Shown piece after piece: positions 29,680 through 39,287 of a stretch of DNA of 64,000 bases. A model generated the notes under the pieces. It did not search any database. It saw nothing but the letters and a program-made list of their open reading frames with translations, and was not told where the DNA came from. How positions within the stretch are numbered: the stretch's first letter is position 1; each line of letters opens with the position of its first letter. Source of the DNA: Micromonospora citrea (GTDB lineage: Bacteria; Actinomycetota; Actinomycetes; Mycobacteriales; Micromonosporaceae); contig NZ_FMHZ01000002.1 of NCBI RefSeq assembly GCF_900090315.1, positions 310,001 to 374,000 on the forward strand. The letters are read 5' to 3'. Both the position numbers and the translations under genes were made by a program.

Positions 29680-32192
29680 CCGCATTCGTGAGAGACGCCG
29701 CGAGTGCGGGGCGCGGGACCATCGACGTGGTGGGTGCCCGTACCAACAATCTGCGGGACGTGTCGGTCAGCATCCCCAAGGGGCAACTCGTGGCCTTCAC
29801 CGGGGTGAGCGGTAGCGGCAAGACCTCGCTGGCCATCGACACCCTGCACACCGAAGCTCAGCTGCGATACCTGGAAGGCCTCTCGCCGTTCGTCCGGCAG
29901 TACATCACCCAGCGGAACCGGCCGAAGGTCGACCGTGTCAGGGGCCTCGGCGCGACCCTGGCGGTCGACCAGCGGCGGCTGAACCGCAACCCTCGCTCCA
30001 CGGTCGCGACGATCACCGGCATCGACGGGCACCTGGGGCTGCTGTACTCACGCCTTCCGGGGATCGGTGCGGAGCAGGCGGCGGAAGGTGGCGGCGGGCA
30101 TCTGACGACCGCGCACTTCGACCGCAACACACCGGAAGGGAGCTGCGCGGACTGCCACGGGGTGGGCGGACGCTGGCGGGCACAGGAGGACCTGGTCATC
30201 ACCCAACCCCATCTTCCGCTGTTCGAGGGCGCCTCGCCCTGGTACGCGAAGTGGCGGTCCGGTGAGCACGCGTTCGTACCGGCACTCGCCGAGAAGCGGG
30301 GCGTGGACCTCGGCCGGCCGTGGCAGTCGCTGCCCGAGGAGTTCCGTCGCTGCGTGCTCCACGGCACGGGCGACGAGAGGATCGAGGCGACCATCGAGAT
30401 TCCGAACAGGAACGAGACGGCCACGATGACCTACACCTCGAGCCAGCCGCTGCGGGGCGCGCTCGCCGAGGTCGAGCGGGTGTTCACCAACGCCCGAACG
30501 CCCAGCGCCAAGCAGCGCTACCTGGCGTACATGCGCAAGCAGCCCTGCGGCACCTGCGGCGGCAGCGGCTATCACGAGGTGGCCCGGTCCGTGCGGCTCG
30601 GCGGGCTGACCTACCCCGACCTGCTCGCGGTGGAAGTCCGGGAGGTGCGCAGCTGGGCGCAGCGCGTGGCGGGCGATCTGGGCGCCCGGCAGCGCGAGGT
30701 GGGCGAGCCGCTGCTGCAGGACCTGGGGCGCCGGCTCGGCATTCTCGACCGGCTCGGCCTGGCCCATCTCCAACTGTCCCGCGGCGCGGCCACGCTGTCC
30801 GGGGGTGAGTTGCAGCGGACGCGGCTCGCCGCGCAGCTCAGCACCGAGCTCAGCGGCATCGTCTTCGTGCTGGACGAGCCTGGATCCGGGCTGCATCCGG
30901 CGGACAAGGCGCACCTGCTCGACATCGCCCTGGAACTGCGCGAGGCCGGCAACACGGTGCTCCTCGTCGAGCACGACCCCGAGCTGATCGCCCGTGCCGA
31001 CTGGGTGATCGACATGGGGCCCGGCGCGGGCCGCCTCGGCGGCGAGGTCCTCGTGTCGGGTCCTCCCGCCGATGCGGCCGTCCACCCGCAGTCGGTGACC
31101 GGGCGCTATCTGGCCGGTCACGGGCCGCGGCTGCGCCGGACCCGGCGCCCGGTCGGGGACGGCACCGGCTGGGTCGAGCTGCACGGCCTGCGTGCGCAGA
31201 ACGTGATCACGGACCTGGTGCGTCTTCCCGCCGGTCGGCTCACCTGCCTGACCGGGGTGAGCGGCAGCGGGAAGAGCAGCCTGCTCGGTGCGCTCGCCGC
31301 GAGCGTGGCGGCCGCCCTGAACGGGAGGACGACCGACACGGTGCGGGAGGTGACCGGCATCGAGAGGTTCGGCTGGGTCGCCGTCGTGGACCAGGAACCG
31401 CTCGGGCGTACGCCGCGGTCCAACCCCGCCACGTACAGCAAGGCGTTCGACGTTGTCCGCAAGCTGTTCGCCGAGACCGGCACGGCCCGCGGGATGGGTG
31501 TGGACGCGTCCTGGTTCAGCTTCAACACCGAGGGCGGCGGCCGCTGCGAGACCTGCGCCGGTTACGGCCGCAAGCTCGTCGACATGCACTTCCTGCCGGA
31601 CGTGTGGGTGGTCTGCGACGCGTGCGGGGGGCGGCGTTACAAGCCGGCGGCACTGGAGATCAAATATCAGGGGTTGACCATCGATCAGGTGTTGGAGCTG
31701 ACCGTCGCCGAGGCCGTCGAGCGGTTCTCCGAGCCTCGACAGCTCGCGGAGACGCTGGGAGCCCTGAACCGGGTAGGGCTCGGCTACCTCCAGCTCGGTC
31801 AGAGCGCCACAGAGTTGTCCGGTGGGGAGGCGCAGCGGCTGAAGCTGGCGTCCGCGATCCAGCGCGGCGCCGCGAGTCGCAAGGCCGGCCTGGTCGTTCT
31901 CGACGAGCCCGTCTCGGGCCTGCATCCGTCTGACAGCCAGCGTGTGGTGGATGCGCTCGACGCGTTGCTCGACTCGGGCAACACCGTCGTCGTGGCGGAA
32001 CACGACATTCCCGTCGCCGCGTCCGCCGACTGGGTGATCGACCTGGGCCCGGGAGCCGGTCCGGACGGGGGCGCGGTGGTCGCCGAGGGCACCCCGGAGA
32101 CCGTCGCCACGGCGGGCACCCCGACCGCCGGCTTCTTTCGGCGGTACGCGGCGGGCCTGCCGCTCCTGGGGGCGCGCGGCGACGATCGCTGA
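29676..32192 (+). CDS. UvrA-like ABC ATPase lacking the UvrB-binding domain
   Basis: 838 aa against about 950 for canonical UvrA. Two ABC modules: Walker [14 protein letters not shown] and [14 protein letters not shown]; signatures [15 protein letters not shown] and [15 protein letters not shown]; Walker [14 protein letters not shown] and [13 protein letters not shown]. The second-module zinc motif ([13 protein letters not shown] and [11 protein letters not shown]) is intact. The N-terminal insertion has CADCHGVGG and CGTCGGSGY but lacks the UvrB-interaction domain. Such UvrA paralogues accompany antibiotic or DNA-damage tolerance. The start is uncertain: TTG at 29676 overlaps the upstream stop; GTG at 29688 is an alternative. 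Confidence 0.9.
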   Translation: MTAFVRDAASAGRGTIDVVGARTNNLRDVSVSIPKGQLVAFTGVSGSGKTSLAIDTLHTEAQLRYLEGLSPFVRQYITQRNRPKVDRVRGLGATLAVDQRRLNRNPRSTVATITGIDGHLGLLYSRLPGIGAEQAAEGGGGHLTTAHFDRNTPEGSCADCHGVGGRWRAQEDLVITQPHLPLFEGASPWYAKWRSGEHAFVPALAEKRGVDLGRPWQSLPEEFRRCVLHGTGDERIEATIEIPNRNETATMTYTSSQPLRGALAEVERVFTNARTPSAKQRYLAYMRKQPCGTCGGSGYHEVARSVRLGGLTYPDLLAVEVREVRSWAQRVAGDLGARQREVGEPLLQDLGRRLGILDRLGLAHLQLSRGAATLSGGELQRTRLAAQLSTELSGIVFVLDEPGSGLHPADKAHLLDIALELREAGNTVLLVEHDPELIARADWVIDMGPGAGRLGGEVLVSGPPADAAVHPQSVTGRYLAGHGPRLRRTRRPVGDGTGWVELHGLRAQNVITDLVRLPAGRLTCLTGVSGSGKSSLLGALAASVAAALNGRTTDTVREVTGIERFGWVAVVDQEPLGRTPRSNPATYSKAFDVVRKLFAETGTARGMGVDASWFSFNTEGGGRCETCAGYGRKLVDMHFLPDVWVVCDACGGRRYKPAALEIKYQGLTIDQVLELTVAEAVERFSEPRQLAETLGALNRVGLGYLQLGQSATELSGGEAQRLKLASAIQRGAASRKAGLVVLDEPVSGLHPSDSQRVVDALDALLDSGNTVVVAEHDIPVAASADWVIDLGPGAGPDGGAVVAEGTPETVATAGTPTAGFFRRYAAGLPLLGARGDDR

Positions 32193-32348
32193 GCGCCTTC
32201 GCCCACACGCGGATGTTCAACGTCATCTGGCTGCGACGCTGAGCGTGGCGAGCGCCGTGGCGGCCACCGCGCTGACGGTCGACGGTGTGTGTGCGGGCAG
32301 CCGACGGTCGCGCGGTGGCCGCGTGCCACAGAGGCCCTGTGCCGCGGC

Positions 32349-32578
32349 TCAGCGGCCGGGGCGGGCCGCGGCGGCCTCGGGGTCCGGGACGACGTCGAGG
32401 TCGCCCCACCGCGCCGGCCACGCGAACCGGCGTCCCACCACGCCGTCGCCGACCGGTGCTCGTCGGTCACCCCACGCTCGCGCTCGAGGGCCTCGAGTCG
32501 CTCACGCTCCGCCTCGAACCACTCCGGCACGGTGTGCGGAATCCCGGTCGTGTCGGCGGCGGATCGCTTGCTCCTCAC
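32349..32578 (-). pseudogene. small conserved-looking gene with a one-base frameshift
   Basis: From GTG (32576-32578) the frame reads [20 protein letters not shown] then [20 protein letters not shown] and [10 protein letters not shown]. With one base restored near 32428 it continues [20 protein letters not shown] and ends ARPGR at TGA 32349. Total length 230 nt is one short of 77 codons, as expected for a single deletion. Both halves have strong codon bias and read as one hydrophilic protein of about 76 aa. Function unknown. Only 27 bp separate its start from the divergent MerR-methyltransferase gene. Confidence 0.6.
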
Positions 32579-32605
32579 GCGACGTGATGACACATAGTCG
32601 GCGGC

Positions 32606-33721
32606 GTGGAAGAGCACCTGACCGTGGGGCGCGTGGCGGAGTTGACCGGCGTCAGCGTCCGCACACTGCACCACTACGACGAGATCGGCCTCCTGGTGCC
32701 GTCCGCGCGGACCGCTGCCGGGCACCGGGCCTACTCCCCCGGCAACGTGGAGCGGCTCCGAGAGGTGCTCGCCTACCGGCGGCTCGGCTTCGGACTGCGG
32801 GAGATCGCCGACCTGGTCGACGATCCGGCCACCGACGCGGTCGCGCACCTGTGCCGGCTGCGCGGCCTGCTGATGGACCAGCGCGACCGCGCCGCCGCCA
32901 TGGTGACGGCCATAGACCGGGAGCTGGAGGCACGGGCGAGGGGAATCAGGACGACGCCGGAGGAGCAACTGAGAGTGTTCGGCGCGCAGTTGTACGACGC
33001 CATCGGATCCGCCTACCCGGCGACCCGGCGCACCGAGCCGCGGATCGCCGCGCGCATCTGGGACGCGCTGGGAGACGCGCGAACGGTGCTCAACGTCGGG
33101 GCCGGCACCGGCTCCTACGAACCACCCGACCGTGACGTCACGGCGGTGGAACCGTCGGCGGTCATGCGGGCGCAGCGTCCCGTGGGCGCGGCGCCGTGCG
33201 TTGCCGCCGCCGCGGAGAGTCTGCCGTTCGAGGACCAGTCCTTCGACGCCGCGATGGCGGTCAGCACCCTCCATCACTGGCCGGACCCGGTCGCGGGGCT
33301 GCGGGAGATGCGGCGGGTGGCCCGCCGCGTGGTGGTGTTCACGTACGACGCCGACGACACCGGATGGCGTCGGCGGTTCTGGCTCACCCGCGACTACCTG
33401 CCCGAGTTCGCGGACCTTCTTGTCGGCTGGCCGTCGCTGGCCGACCTGACCCGCGCGATCGGAGGACGCGCGGAGCCGGTGCTCGTCCCCTGGGACTGCG
33501 CTGACGGCTTCTTCGAGGCGTACTGGCGCCGGCCGGAGGCGTACCTGGACGAGCACGTGCGCCGCGCCGTTTCGGTGTGGACCAGGGTCGGGCCGCAGGC
33601 CGAACGGCGGGCGGTCGACACGCTCCGCGAAGACCTCTCCTCGGGCCGGTGGGCCGAGCGCAACCGCGACCTCCTCGCCCTCGACACGGCGGAGCTCGGG
33701 CTTCGTCTACTCGTGGCCTGA
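32606..33721 (+). CDS. MerR-family regulator fused to a SAM-dependent methyltransferase
   Basis: 371 aa in one uninterrupted frame. Residues 1-120 are a TipA/MerR-type regulator: [39 protein letters not shown], a coiled-coil dimerisation helix, and the usual TipAL end [13 protein letters not shown]. From about residue 127 a class I methyltransferase follows: [20 protein letters not shown] (motif I) then [37 protein letters not shown] and [16 protein letters not shown]. The methyltransferase replaces the TipAS ligand-binding domain. A CATAGT box lies 7 nt before the GTG, so the mRNA is probably leaderless. Its substrate and inducer are unknown. Confidence 0.88.
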   Translation: MEEHLTVGRVAELTGVSVRTLHHYDEIGLLVPSARTAAGHRAYSPGNVERLREVLAYRRLGFGLREIADLVDDPATDAVAHLCRLRGLLMDQRDRAAAMVTAIDRELEARARGIRTTPEEQLRVFGAQLYDAIGSAYPATRRTEPRIAARIWDALGDARTVLNVGAGTGSYEPPDRDVTAVEPSAVMRAQRPVGAAPCVAAAAESLPFEDQSFDAAMAVSTLHHWPDPVAGLREMRRVARRVVVFTYDADDTGWRRRFWLTRDYLPEFADLLVGWPSLADLTRAIGGRAEPVLVPWDCADGFFEAYWRRPEAYLDEHVRRAVSVWTRVGPQAERRAVDTLREDLSSGRWAERNRDLLALDTAELGLRLLVA

Positions 33722-33940
33722 GTCGCCACGTACGAAAGCGATCCGCGCTCGTCCCGTCTCCGCCGGCCCGCCGTGGATCCGGGCGACCTGACAGTCGATG
33801 GCCCCACGCGGGCTGCCGAGGGACAGCGCCATCGCCGGGAGTTTCTGGTAATGCCGTAGTGGGCGCCGGACGCCGTGAACAGGCAGTCGGAGAACCCGTC
33901 TTCGACCGCGCTGTGCTCGTTGGCGCGTGCCGGTGAGCAT
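33707..33940 (-). pseudogene. possible frameshifted small gene
   Basis: One reverse frame reads AVEDGFSDCLFTASGAHY; after a shift near 33850 another continues QKLPAMALSLGSPRGAIDC then QVARIHGGPAETGRARIAF and ends VRGDSGHE at TAG 33707. The two parts together look like a coherent small protein and have GC-rich third positions. It overlaps the 3' end of the MerR-methyltransferase gene by 15 bp. Chance open frames cannot be excluded. Confidence 0.3.
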
Positions 33941-34151
33941 CGCGGGATCGCATGAGAGACGCACCTCAACAACCAAACTCAAGATTCCCTCAAGTTGCCC
34001 CCGGCATCGCCTTACATCGAAATACGTCTGTCAAAATCGACCGCACGCGGATTTTCGGTCCGCCGAGGACAGTGGCATGTAGACGGACCGGATGCCGGTT
34101 GACCTGCCGTTCCGGCTCGCTGCCGGAACGATACCCCTGAAGGGAGAGGCT
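33941..34151. other. AT-richer upstream region of the secreted protein gene
   Basis: About 210 bp, including a patch near 33960-34060 (for example CAAGATTCCCTCAAG, ATCGAAATACG and GTCAAAATCG) well below the local GC level. It probably contains the promoter of the downstream secreted protein; no exact hexamers are certain. Confidence 0.4.
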
Positions 34152-34607
34152 GTGAGACGTCTCCGCTCGGTGGCCATCTCGGCCCTGTTGGGAACCGTGT
34201 TGGCGGTGGCTTCCGCAACAGTGGCCGCATCCCCGGCGTCCGCCGGGTCGCTGTACTGGAAGAACGGGATCAGCGTTTCGAAGTCAACGGTGTGGTCCGG
34301 GGCGACCGCCAGCAACATGCAGTGCTACTTCCCGTCGGGATACAACGCGACCATGTGCGTCCGGTTCGACCGGCAGACCATCTACGTGCGGAACGACAAG
34401 GCCAACGGCTATTTCAAGCTGGGGCAGTGGACCGGCGGCGGCAACATCTACATCTGCCAGAACAACCGCACGAAGACCTCTGGCGACAAGAGCTGGGTGG
34501 CCTGCCACTGGAAGTGGCCGAAGAAGAACTGCTACACCATGCGGACCGGATACGGGCAGCACGAATGGTATGTGACGAGCCGCGCCAGCGGCGTCAAGTG
34601 CTACTAG
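34152..34607 (+). CDS. secreted six-cysteine protein, unknown
   Basis: 151 aa. The GTG start has AGGGAG upstream. The signal peptide MRRLRSVAISALLGTVLAVA continues to the cleavage site PASAG near residue 32. The mature protein (about 119 aa) is basic, rich in Lys, Trp, Tyr and Asn, and has six Cys (in NMQCYF, ATMCVRF, IYICQNN, VACHW, KKNCYT and the final KCY), which suggests three disulfides. It resembles small secreted actinobacterial proteins without assigned function. It stands alone. A cell-surface, inhibitor or antimicrobial role is possible but not shown. Confidence 0.8.
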   Translation: MRRLRSVAISALLGTVLAVASATVAASPASAGSLYWKNGISVSKSTVWSGATASNMQCYFPSGYNATMCVRFDRQTIYVRNDKANGYFKLGQWTGGGNIYICQNNRTKTSGDKSWVACHWKWPKKNCYTMRTGYGQHEWYVTSRASGVKCY

Positions 34608-35104
34608 GTCCGTAGCGACGCCGCACCTCTCGTCGCGCCGGAACGGGTCGGTCCACCGGCGCCCGCAGCGGCTGCCCAACCCTGACGGGACGCCGACCGG
34701 CGGGCAGAGGCGAACCAGCCCGCCGCTACCCCGCGAGCCCGAGCGCGCCGCCGACGACCCGCTTCTCCTCCTCCGAGCCGAAGCGTGTCGTCGGCGGTGC
34801 GCGCGCCCGCTGGCGGCCGCGACGACCCGCGTCGGCCCGGGCCCGGGCGACGCGGGCGTGCGCCTGCGGTGCGTGTGGTCGCGTGCATCTGCTCAGGAGA
34901 ACCGAGGCCGACGGTGGCCGGCAGAGCGTGGTGTTCTTCCTACGCCTGCCGATGGGCAAGGGGCAGCGCGGCGGACGGACAGCCGCCCGTGGTTCCGCGC
35001 CGGCTGGCCGGCCCGGTCGTCCCCGACCGGCCTCGCGCGCGGCAGCCACCGGGGCGGTTCGCGCCTCGGAGCACGCGCATCCGCCACGGTCGCCCCCGCC
35101 GCGC
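34608..35104. other. intergenic region; one strong hairpin, no recognised gene
   Basis: About 500 bp between the secreted protein and the convergent hypothetical gene. Apart from the hairpin listed separately, open frames on either strand have arginine/alanine-rich composition and no domain. Confidence 0.4.
34748..34797. terminator. long hairpin downstream of the secreted protein gene
   Basis: CCGCCGACGAC (34748-34758) pairs with GTCGTCGGCGG (34787-34797); after one mismatch CGCTTC pairs with GAAGCG, leaving a 14-nt loop. It lies 140 nt after the stop and could end transcription from both sides. Confidence 0.5.
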
Positions 35105-36043
35105 TCACGCGACTGACGCGAGAGGCCCGAGGTCCGTGCGGTACCAGGAGGTTCCGACGATGACGTGGAGCTCGGGGCCACGGCCGAAGGTACGAGCGTT
35201 GCGGATCTCCATGCCGTCGGGCAGCACGAGTCGGGCCGGCGCACCGGCGGCTGTCACCGCCGCGCGCTCGATCCGGAACGGGACGACCAGGTCGTAGTCG
35301 GGTCCGTACCCCCCGATGAACGCGCCCGTGACGCCGTCGGTCAGCAGGGCGTACGCGCCGCGGTGGAGCGCCTGGCCGTGGTCGGTCGGCCTGCCGCCGG
35401 TGACGGAGACCAGGTGGAACTGGGTGTACGCGCAGGTCCAGGCCGCCTCGTCGGCCACGTTGAGGGCGTAGCAGTCGAAGATCTCCGGCAGTGCGGGTTC
35501 CTGCGGGTAGAGCCAGTCCGGCTCGAGGTCTGCGGTGAACCGGGCGAGGCCGTGTGCCTGGGGGCCGCTGCCGGCCATGGCCTCGTCGAAGTAGCCGACC
35601 CAGATCGCGCCGGTGGGGGTGGCCGACACGTGCGCGATCGCGTCGCCGAGGTCACCCCGGTGCTCACGGCGCCCGTCGGCGGTCCATACCTCGGCGTTGG
35701 CGCCGCCCTGGTTCCGTGCACGGACGAGCAGGATCCGGTCGCCGGGTAGGGGCTGCACGAACCAGGGTCGGACGCACCCGTCGAGCTGCACGGACCGGAC
35801 GGGCCGTCGGCCGCCGTCGTGAACGGTGATCAGACGCCGTCGGGGCTGCTCGCGGCTGGCCCAGACGGCGACGGCCTGGTTGTCCGGGCCCACACCGACC
35901 GCCTCGGGTACCCGCTCCCACTGCCGGTCGGTCCGGTCCGGAGCCAGGTAGCCGGCGTGGCGCAGTGGCGCGACGGGAAGCCGGAGGATCTCCAGCCGCC
36001 GGTGCATGCGCTCCTGTTCCAATTCGCGTCTGGTCCTGGGCAC
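35105..36043 (-). CDS. hypothetical protein, possible beta-propeller-like
   Basis: 312 aa, cytoplasmic. The GTG at 36041-36043 is chosen because AGGAGG lies 8 nt upstream; the frame is open further up through the frameshifted neighbour. The sequence shows repeated short beta-rich units ending in Trp or Tyr motifs: AVGVGPDNQAVAVWAS, GDAIAHVSATPTGAIWVGYF, LPEIFDCYALNVADEAAWTC and GRGPELHVIVGTSWYRTDLG. This is compatible with a beta-propeller, but no family was recognised. Downstream of a HEAT-like gene on the same strand, with 68 bp between. Confidence 0.7.
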   Translation of the reverse strand: MPRTRRELEQERMHRRLEILRLPVAPLRHAGYLAPDRTDRQWERVPEAVGVGPDNQAVAVWASREQPRRRLITVHDGGRRPVRSVQLDGCVRPWFVQPLPGDRILLVRARNQGGANAEVWTADGRREHRGDLGDAIAHVSATPTGAIWVGYFDEAMAGSGPQAHGLARFTADLEPDWLYPQEPALPEIFDCYALNVADEAAWTCAYTQFHLVSVTGGRPTDHGQALHRGAYALLTDGVTGAFIGGYGPDYDLVVPFRIERAAVTAAGAPARLVLPDGMEIRNARTFGRGPELHVIVGTSWYRTDLGPLASVA

Positions 36044-36111
36044 AGGGCTGTCCTCCTGGTCGTCGTACGGGCCCGGCCGGGTCGGGGTCCGCGGTCGCCG
36101 CGGTGGCCGGT

Positions 36112-36777
36112 TCATGTGGGGGTGGTGGTGATCTGGGCGCGGGTGGCCAGGGCGAGCCGCACGAGTTGCTCGTCGGCGCGCATCTCGGCGTCGGCGTCGC
36201 CCAGATACACCGCGAACCGCGGCGTCCAGCATCGGCCAATCGGCCCGGTCCGCCGTCGACAGGGCCGCGCAGGCACCGAGGAGACGCACGGCTGGAAGCT
36301 CGTCGCGCCGCATCCGCTCCACCACGTCGACCCACCGGTGGCCGTGGTCATCCCGCTGAAGCACGTGAAGCCACAACGCCTCGGCCAACGCCGTTCGCAC
36401 CACCGGATCGGACGGCCCGAACAGCACCGGTATCGCCTCGTTCGCGCCCGCCGCCACCACGAACAACCAGGCGCCCGCGCGCCGCACCCGCTCGTCGGGG
36501 TCGGTGCGGGCACCGCCGCAGCCTCGGCGGCCGCCGGCCACGGATCCGACTGTGGACACAGGTCGGCAAGGAACCTCAGGACCGTCAGCCGGATGTCGGG
36601 ACGGGGGTCGACGGCGCGGGCCAGCAGACGCCGTGTCACCTCGCCGTCGCGGTCCGCCTCGACCGCGGCGAACGCCCTCGGCCGAGCAGGGCCGTACCTG
36701 CCGACGTCACCCGCGCGGAGCGCGTCGTCCAACCACGCCAGATCAGCCGATCCACTCATCGGCGCTGGCCCGCTCAT
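36112..36777 (-). pseudogene. HEAT-repeat-like gene with two compensating frameshifts
   Basis: The reverse frame from ATG 36775-36777 reads normally (LAWLDDALRAGDVGRYGPAR, RRLLARAVDPRPDIRLTVLR) to about 36515. It then becomes a Cys/Trp/Arg-rich nonsense stretch, while an alternative frame carries on coherently (DPDERVRRAGAWLFVVAAGA, RTALAEALWLHVLQRDDHGH, MRRDELPAVRLLGACAALST). Near 36218 coherence returns to the first frame (FAVYLGDADAEMRADEQLVR) and runs to the stop at 36112. So one base is missing near 36515 and one is extra near 36218. Restored, it is a 220-aa helical-repeat protein. A sequencing error is possible. Confidence 0.6.
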
Positions 36778-36962
36778 CGAACGGGGCGGAACCCGCCCTT
36801 CACACCGAACACGACCCAGATCATGAAGCACCGCGACAGCGTGTGCAACCGACTACGACGGTCCTTCCGACAGGTATGTCGACCTGCGCCTGCCGGAGCG
36901 CGATCGGCAGTGCCCGGTGCCGGCCACGCCGCGGTCGGGCGCGGGACCGCTACCGGCGGCCC

Positions 36963-37586
36963 TCACGTCGAGCTTCCCGATGACGGCGAGTGCGCAGGCC
37001 GGGCCTTCTGCGGATAGATCGTCTCGTGACGGGCCAGCATGGCGACGTACTCGCCGATCTTCCGCTCCCGGGTCTGCGCCCGTTTGACGGCGTTGACGCG
37101 GTGGATGAGGGCGAACCGGTTGGTTCTCGTGAGTACGTCGAACATGGCCTGGGCGGCGGGATTGGCGGCGATGGCGGCGGAGAGATCGGCCGGCACTTCG
37201 GCTTCCGACGGTGGGGCGTAGGCGGCCGCCCAACGACCGTCCGCCTTCGCGGCATCCACCGCGGCACGGCCTGCCGGTTGCATCCGCCCCTGCGCCTCCA
37301 GTCGGGCCACGTGGGCGACGTTGCGTTGTGACCAGGAACTGCGGGGCCTGCGAGGGGTGAACCGGATCCAGGAGGTCTCCTGGTCCCCTTTGCGGGCCTG
37401 CCCGTCGATCCAGCCGAAACACAGGGCCTCGTCGACCGCCTGTTGCCAGGTCAGGGTGGTGACCGTGCCGCCCTTCCTGGTCAGGGCGAGCCAGACGCCG
37501 GGCGACGCGGCGTGGTTGGCCGACAACCACGCGCGCAGCGCGTCGGCGTCCGGGACGATCAACTCTTCCAGCTCGGCGCTCCCCAT
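36963..37586 (-). CDS. YdeI/OmpD-associated family protein
   Basis: 207 aa. Residues 1-80 hold LRAWLSANHAASPGVWLALT and ALCFGWIDGQARKGDQETSW; the C-terminal half has VPADLSAAIAANPAAQAMFD, the OmdA/YdeI hallmark, ending IGEYVAMLARHE. Members have been linked to bacteriocin or peptide protection, but biochemical function is unclear. An AGGCTA box (TAGCCT on the coding strand) lies exactly 6 nt before the ATG, so it is probably leaderless. Single-gene unit. Confidence 0.87.
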   Translation of the reverse strand: MGSAELEELIVPDADALRAWLSANHAASPGVWLALTRKGGTVTTLTWQQAVDEALCFGWIDGQARKGDQETSWIRFTPRRPRSSWSQRNVAHVARLEAQGRMQPAGRAAVDAAKADGRWAAAYAPPSEAEVPADLSAAIAANPAAQAMFDVLTRTNRFALIHRVNAVKRAQTRERKIGEYVAMLARHETIYPQKARPAHSPSSGSST

Positions 37587-37837
37587 GACGGCAGGCTACC
37601 GCTGCGCCGCCGCCGCAGCGTCTGCCTGTGGGGCGGTCCGGCTCGTCGGGCTGCTGGCGCGCATGCCGTTCGGCCTTCGATCATGACTCGGGAGCCGGGC
37701 AACCTGCGCGAGGAGAGCTTCGCGGCATGAGCGAGCGGCCTGCTCACGGAGTCGCTGAAGTCGGTGGCTGCGGCCCGACAGATTCGACCGGGCCAACAGT
37801 CGCTCGACCGCTTGTCGTCGATGCGTACGCTGCGGCC

Positions 37838-38299
37838 ATGCCGACGTGGGACCGGGCTTACCAATCCGGCCAGGACGATCTCTACAACCTGCGCTACGTC
37901 GTCGCTGGCGGGATGTCCGTGGCCGGCCTCCTGCCCTTCTGCGGCCTCGCGGTGGGCGAGGTGCCGTGGACGGCAGCGCCGGCCGTCGGCGCCTTCGTGC
38001 TGATGTGGCAGGTTGTGCTGTGGCGCGTGACGCTGGTCGGCGTCTTCGTCAGCGATCACGGCATCAAGATTCGCCTGGTGCACCGTACGCGTGTCGTTCC
38101 CTGGTCGCAGGTGAGCCGCGCCTGGGCAGGCCGGGCCGCCAACTACGATGCCTGGCAGATCTGGGTCTCGACCCGAGATCCCGAGCGGGACCTCGAGACA
38201 CCGATCTGGCGCGAGGGCTCCCCGCTGCACCGTAACCGGATTGTCCTCTCACCCGAGGAATTCGCAGCCGCCCTGGCTACCCTCAATCCACCTCGCTGA
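37838..38299 (+). CDS. membrane protein with bacterial PH-like domain
   Basis: 153 aa. Two membrane segments near residues 22-70 (VVAGGMSVAGLLPFCGLAVG and APAVGAFVLMWQVVLW) are followed by a PH-like domain of the actinobacterial CFP-6 type: VSDHGIKIRLVHRTRVVPWS, AWQIWVSTRDPERDLETP and IVLSPEEFAAALATL. A TACGCT box ends 6 nt before the ATG, indicating a leaderless transcript. Cytoplasmic PH domain on a membrane anchor; role unknown. Confidence 0.82.
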   Translation: MPTWDRAYQSGQDDLYNLRYVVAGGMSVAGLLPFCGLAVGEVPWTAAPAVGAFVLMWQVVLWRVTLVGVFVSDHGIKIRLVHRTRVVPWSQVSRAWAGRAANYDAWQIWVSTRDPERDLETPIWREGSPLHRNRIVLSPEEFAAALATLNPPR

Positions 38300-38466
38300 T
38301 CACGCCAGTCCTGTGTGCGGGCGACGCGACGCCGAGGTCCAGACGGCGGGCAGCCTCCGGATTGCGCAGCGGCGCGCTCATCGGCACGACCGCGCGACGC
38401 GACACGTCGGCGGCGGGCGTGTGATCCGTGACGCCCGGTCGGCTGCGGGTGCGCGCGCTGCGAGGC

Positions 38467-38907
38467 TCAGCCGAGGCGCTCGGCCAGTGAGACGATGATC
38501 CCCTCGGGCCCCCGGACGTAGGCCATCCGCCAGGCACCCTCGTATTCGCCGACGCCACCGACGAGTCCGTAGCCCTCGCCGGCTGCCCAGTCGACAGCGG
38601 CCCGCAGGTCGTCGACCTCGAACGACACGTTGCGCAACCCCAGTTCGTTCGCCATGGCCGCCGGCGAGCCCGGCACCGACTTCGGCCGCACGAACCTCGC
38701 GAGCTCCAGGCGGGCGCCGTCCCCGGGCGACTTCAGCATGACGATCTCGGTGCGGGCGTCGGGAATGCCGCAGACCGTCTCCAGGAACTCGCCCTCGACG
38801 AACGCCCTGCCCTCGACCTCCAAGCCGAGCGCCACGAAGAAGTCGGTCACGGCATCGAGATCTGCGACCGTGATGCCGACGTGGTCGAAGCGCCGAACAT
38901 GCGACAT
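38467..38907 (-). CDS. VOC (glyoxalase-like) protein
   Basis: 146 aa with two beta-alpha-beta modules: VRRFDHVGITVADLDAVTDF (metal ligand His), TEIVMLKSPGDGARLELARF (Glu), NVSFEVDDLRAAVDWAAG and MAYVRGPEGIIVSLAERLG. The family includes isomerases, dioxygenases and resistance proteins; the intact His/Glu pattern suggests a metal site. The ATG at 38905-38907 has GGGAG 8 nt upstream. No functional neighbours. Confidence 0.85.
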   Translation of the reverse strand: MSHVRRFDHVGITVADLDAVTDFFVALGLEVEGRAFVEGEFLETVCGIPDARTEIVMLKSPGDGARLELARFVRPKSVPGSPAAMANELGLRNVSFEVDDLRAAVDWAAGEGYGLVGGVGEYEGAWRMAYVRGPEGIIVSLAERLG

Positions 38908-39287
38908 GAATTGTGCTCCCGTCGTATCGATCATGTATCTGCTGCCGCGGTGAGCGATCGGGATCTGACCCGCCACGCCCGCGACGGAGTCGGCCGCGAA
39001 CGCGAGCATGCTGAGCGGGCCGGCTGAAGTTGGGACCGCCGATGCGTGGGCAACGACGGAATCCCTCGACAGCATCGCCGTTCGCGCTCACCGGCTTTGG
39101 GGAGAGGTGCCGACTCTACCAAGATGCGGCATCGCCGTGGATCCTCCCGGAACCACAGACGACGCATGCCCGTCTCGGCTGATCCGTCGTTTCGTGGGTG
39201 CCTGCCGTCCGCTGTCGACGGGCGCATGTCCGAAGGTCGCCGGCGCTGTGGCTGCGGGGAGGCGATCGGCGTGGGTACCGTCGTCGG
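38908..39287. other. intergenic region without a recognised gene
   Basis: 380 bp between divergent genes. No coding signature, terminator or RNA motif was recognised except the -10-like TACCGT next to the right-hand gene. Confidence 0.4.

Noticed and set aside
34726..35244. Reverse frame of 172 codons after the secreted protein
   Set aside because: Low-complexity Arg/Ala/Ser composition with no domain and overlap with the start of a better-supported gene.
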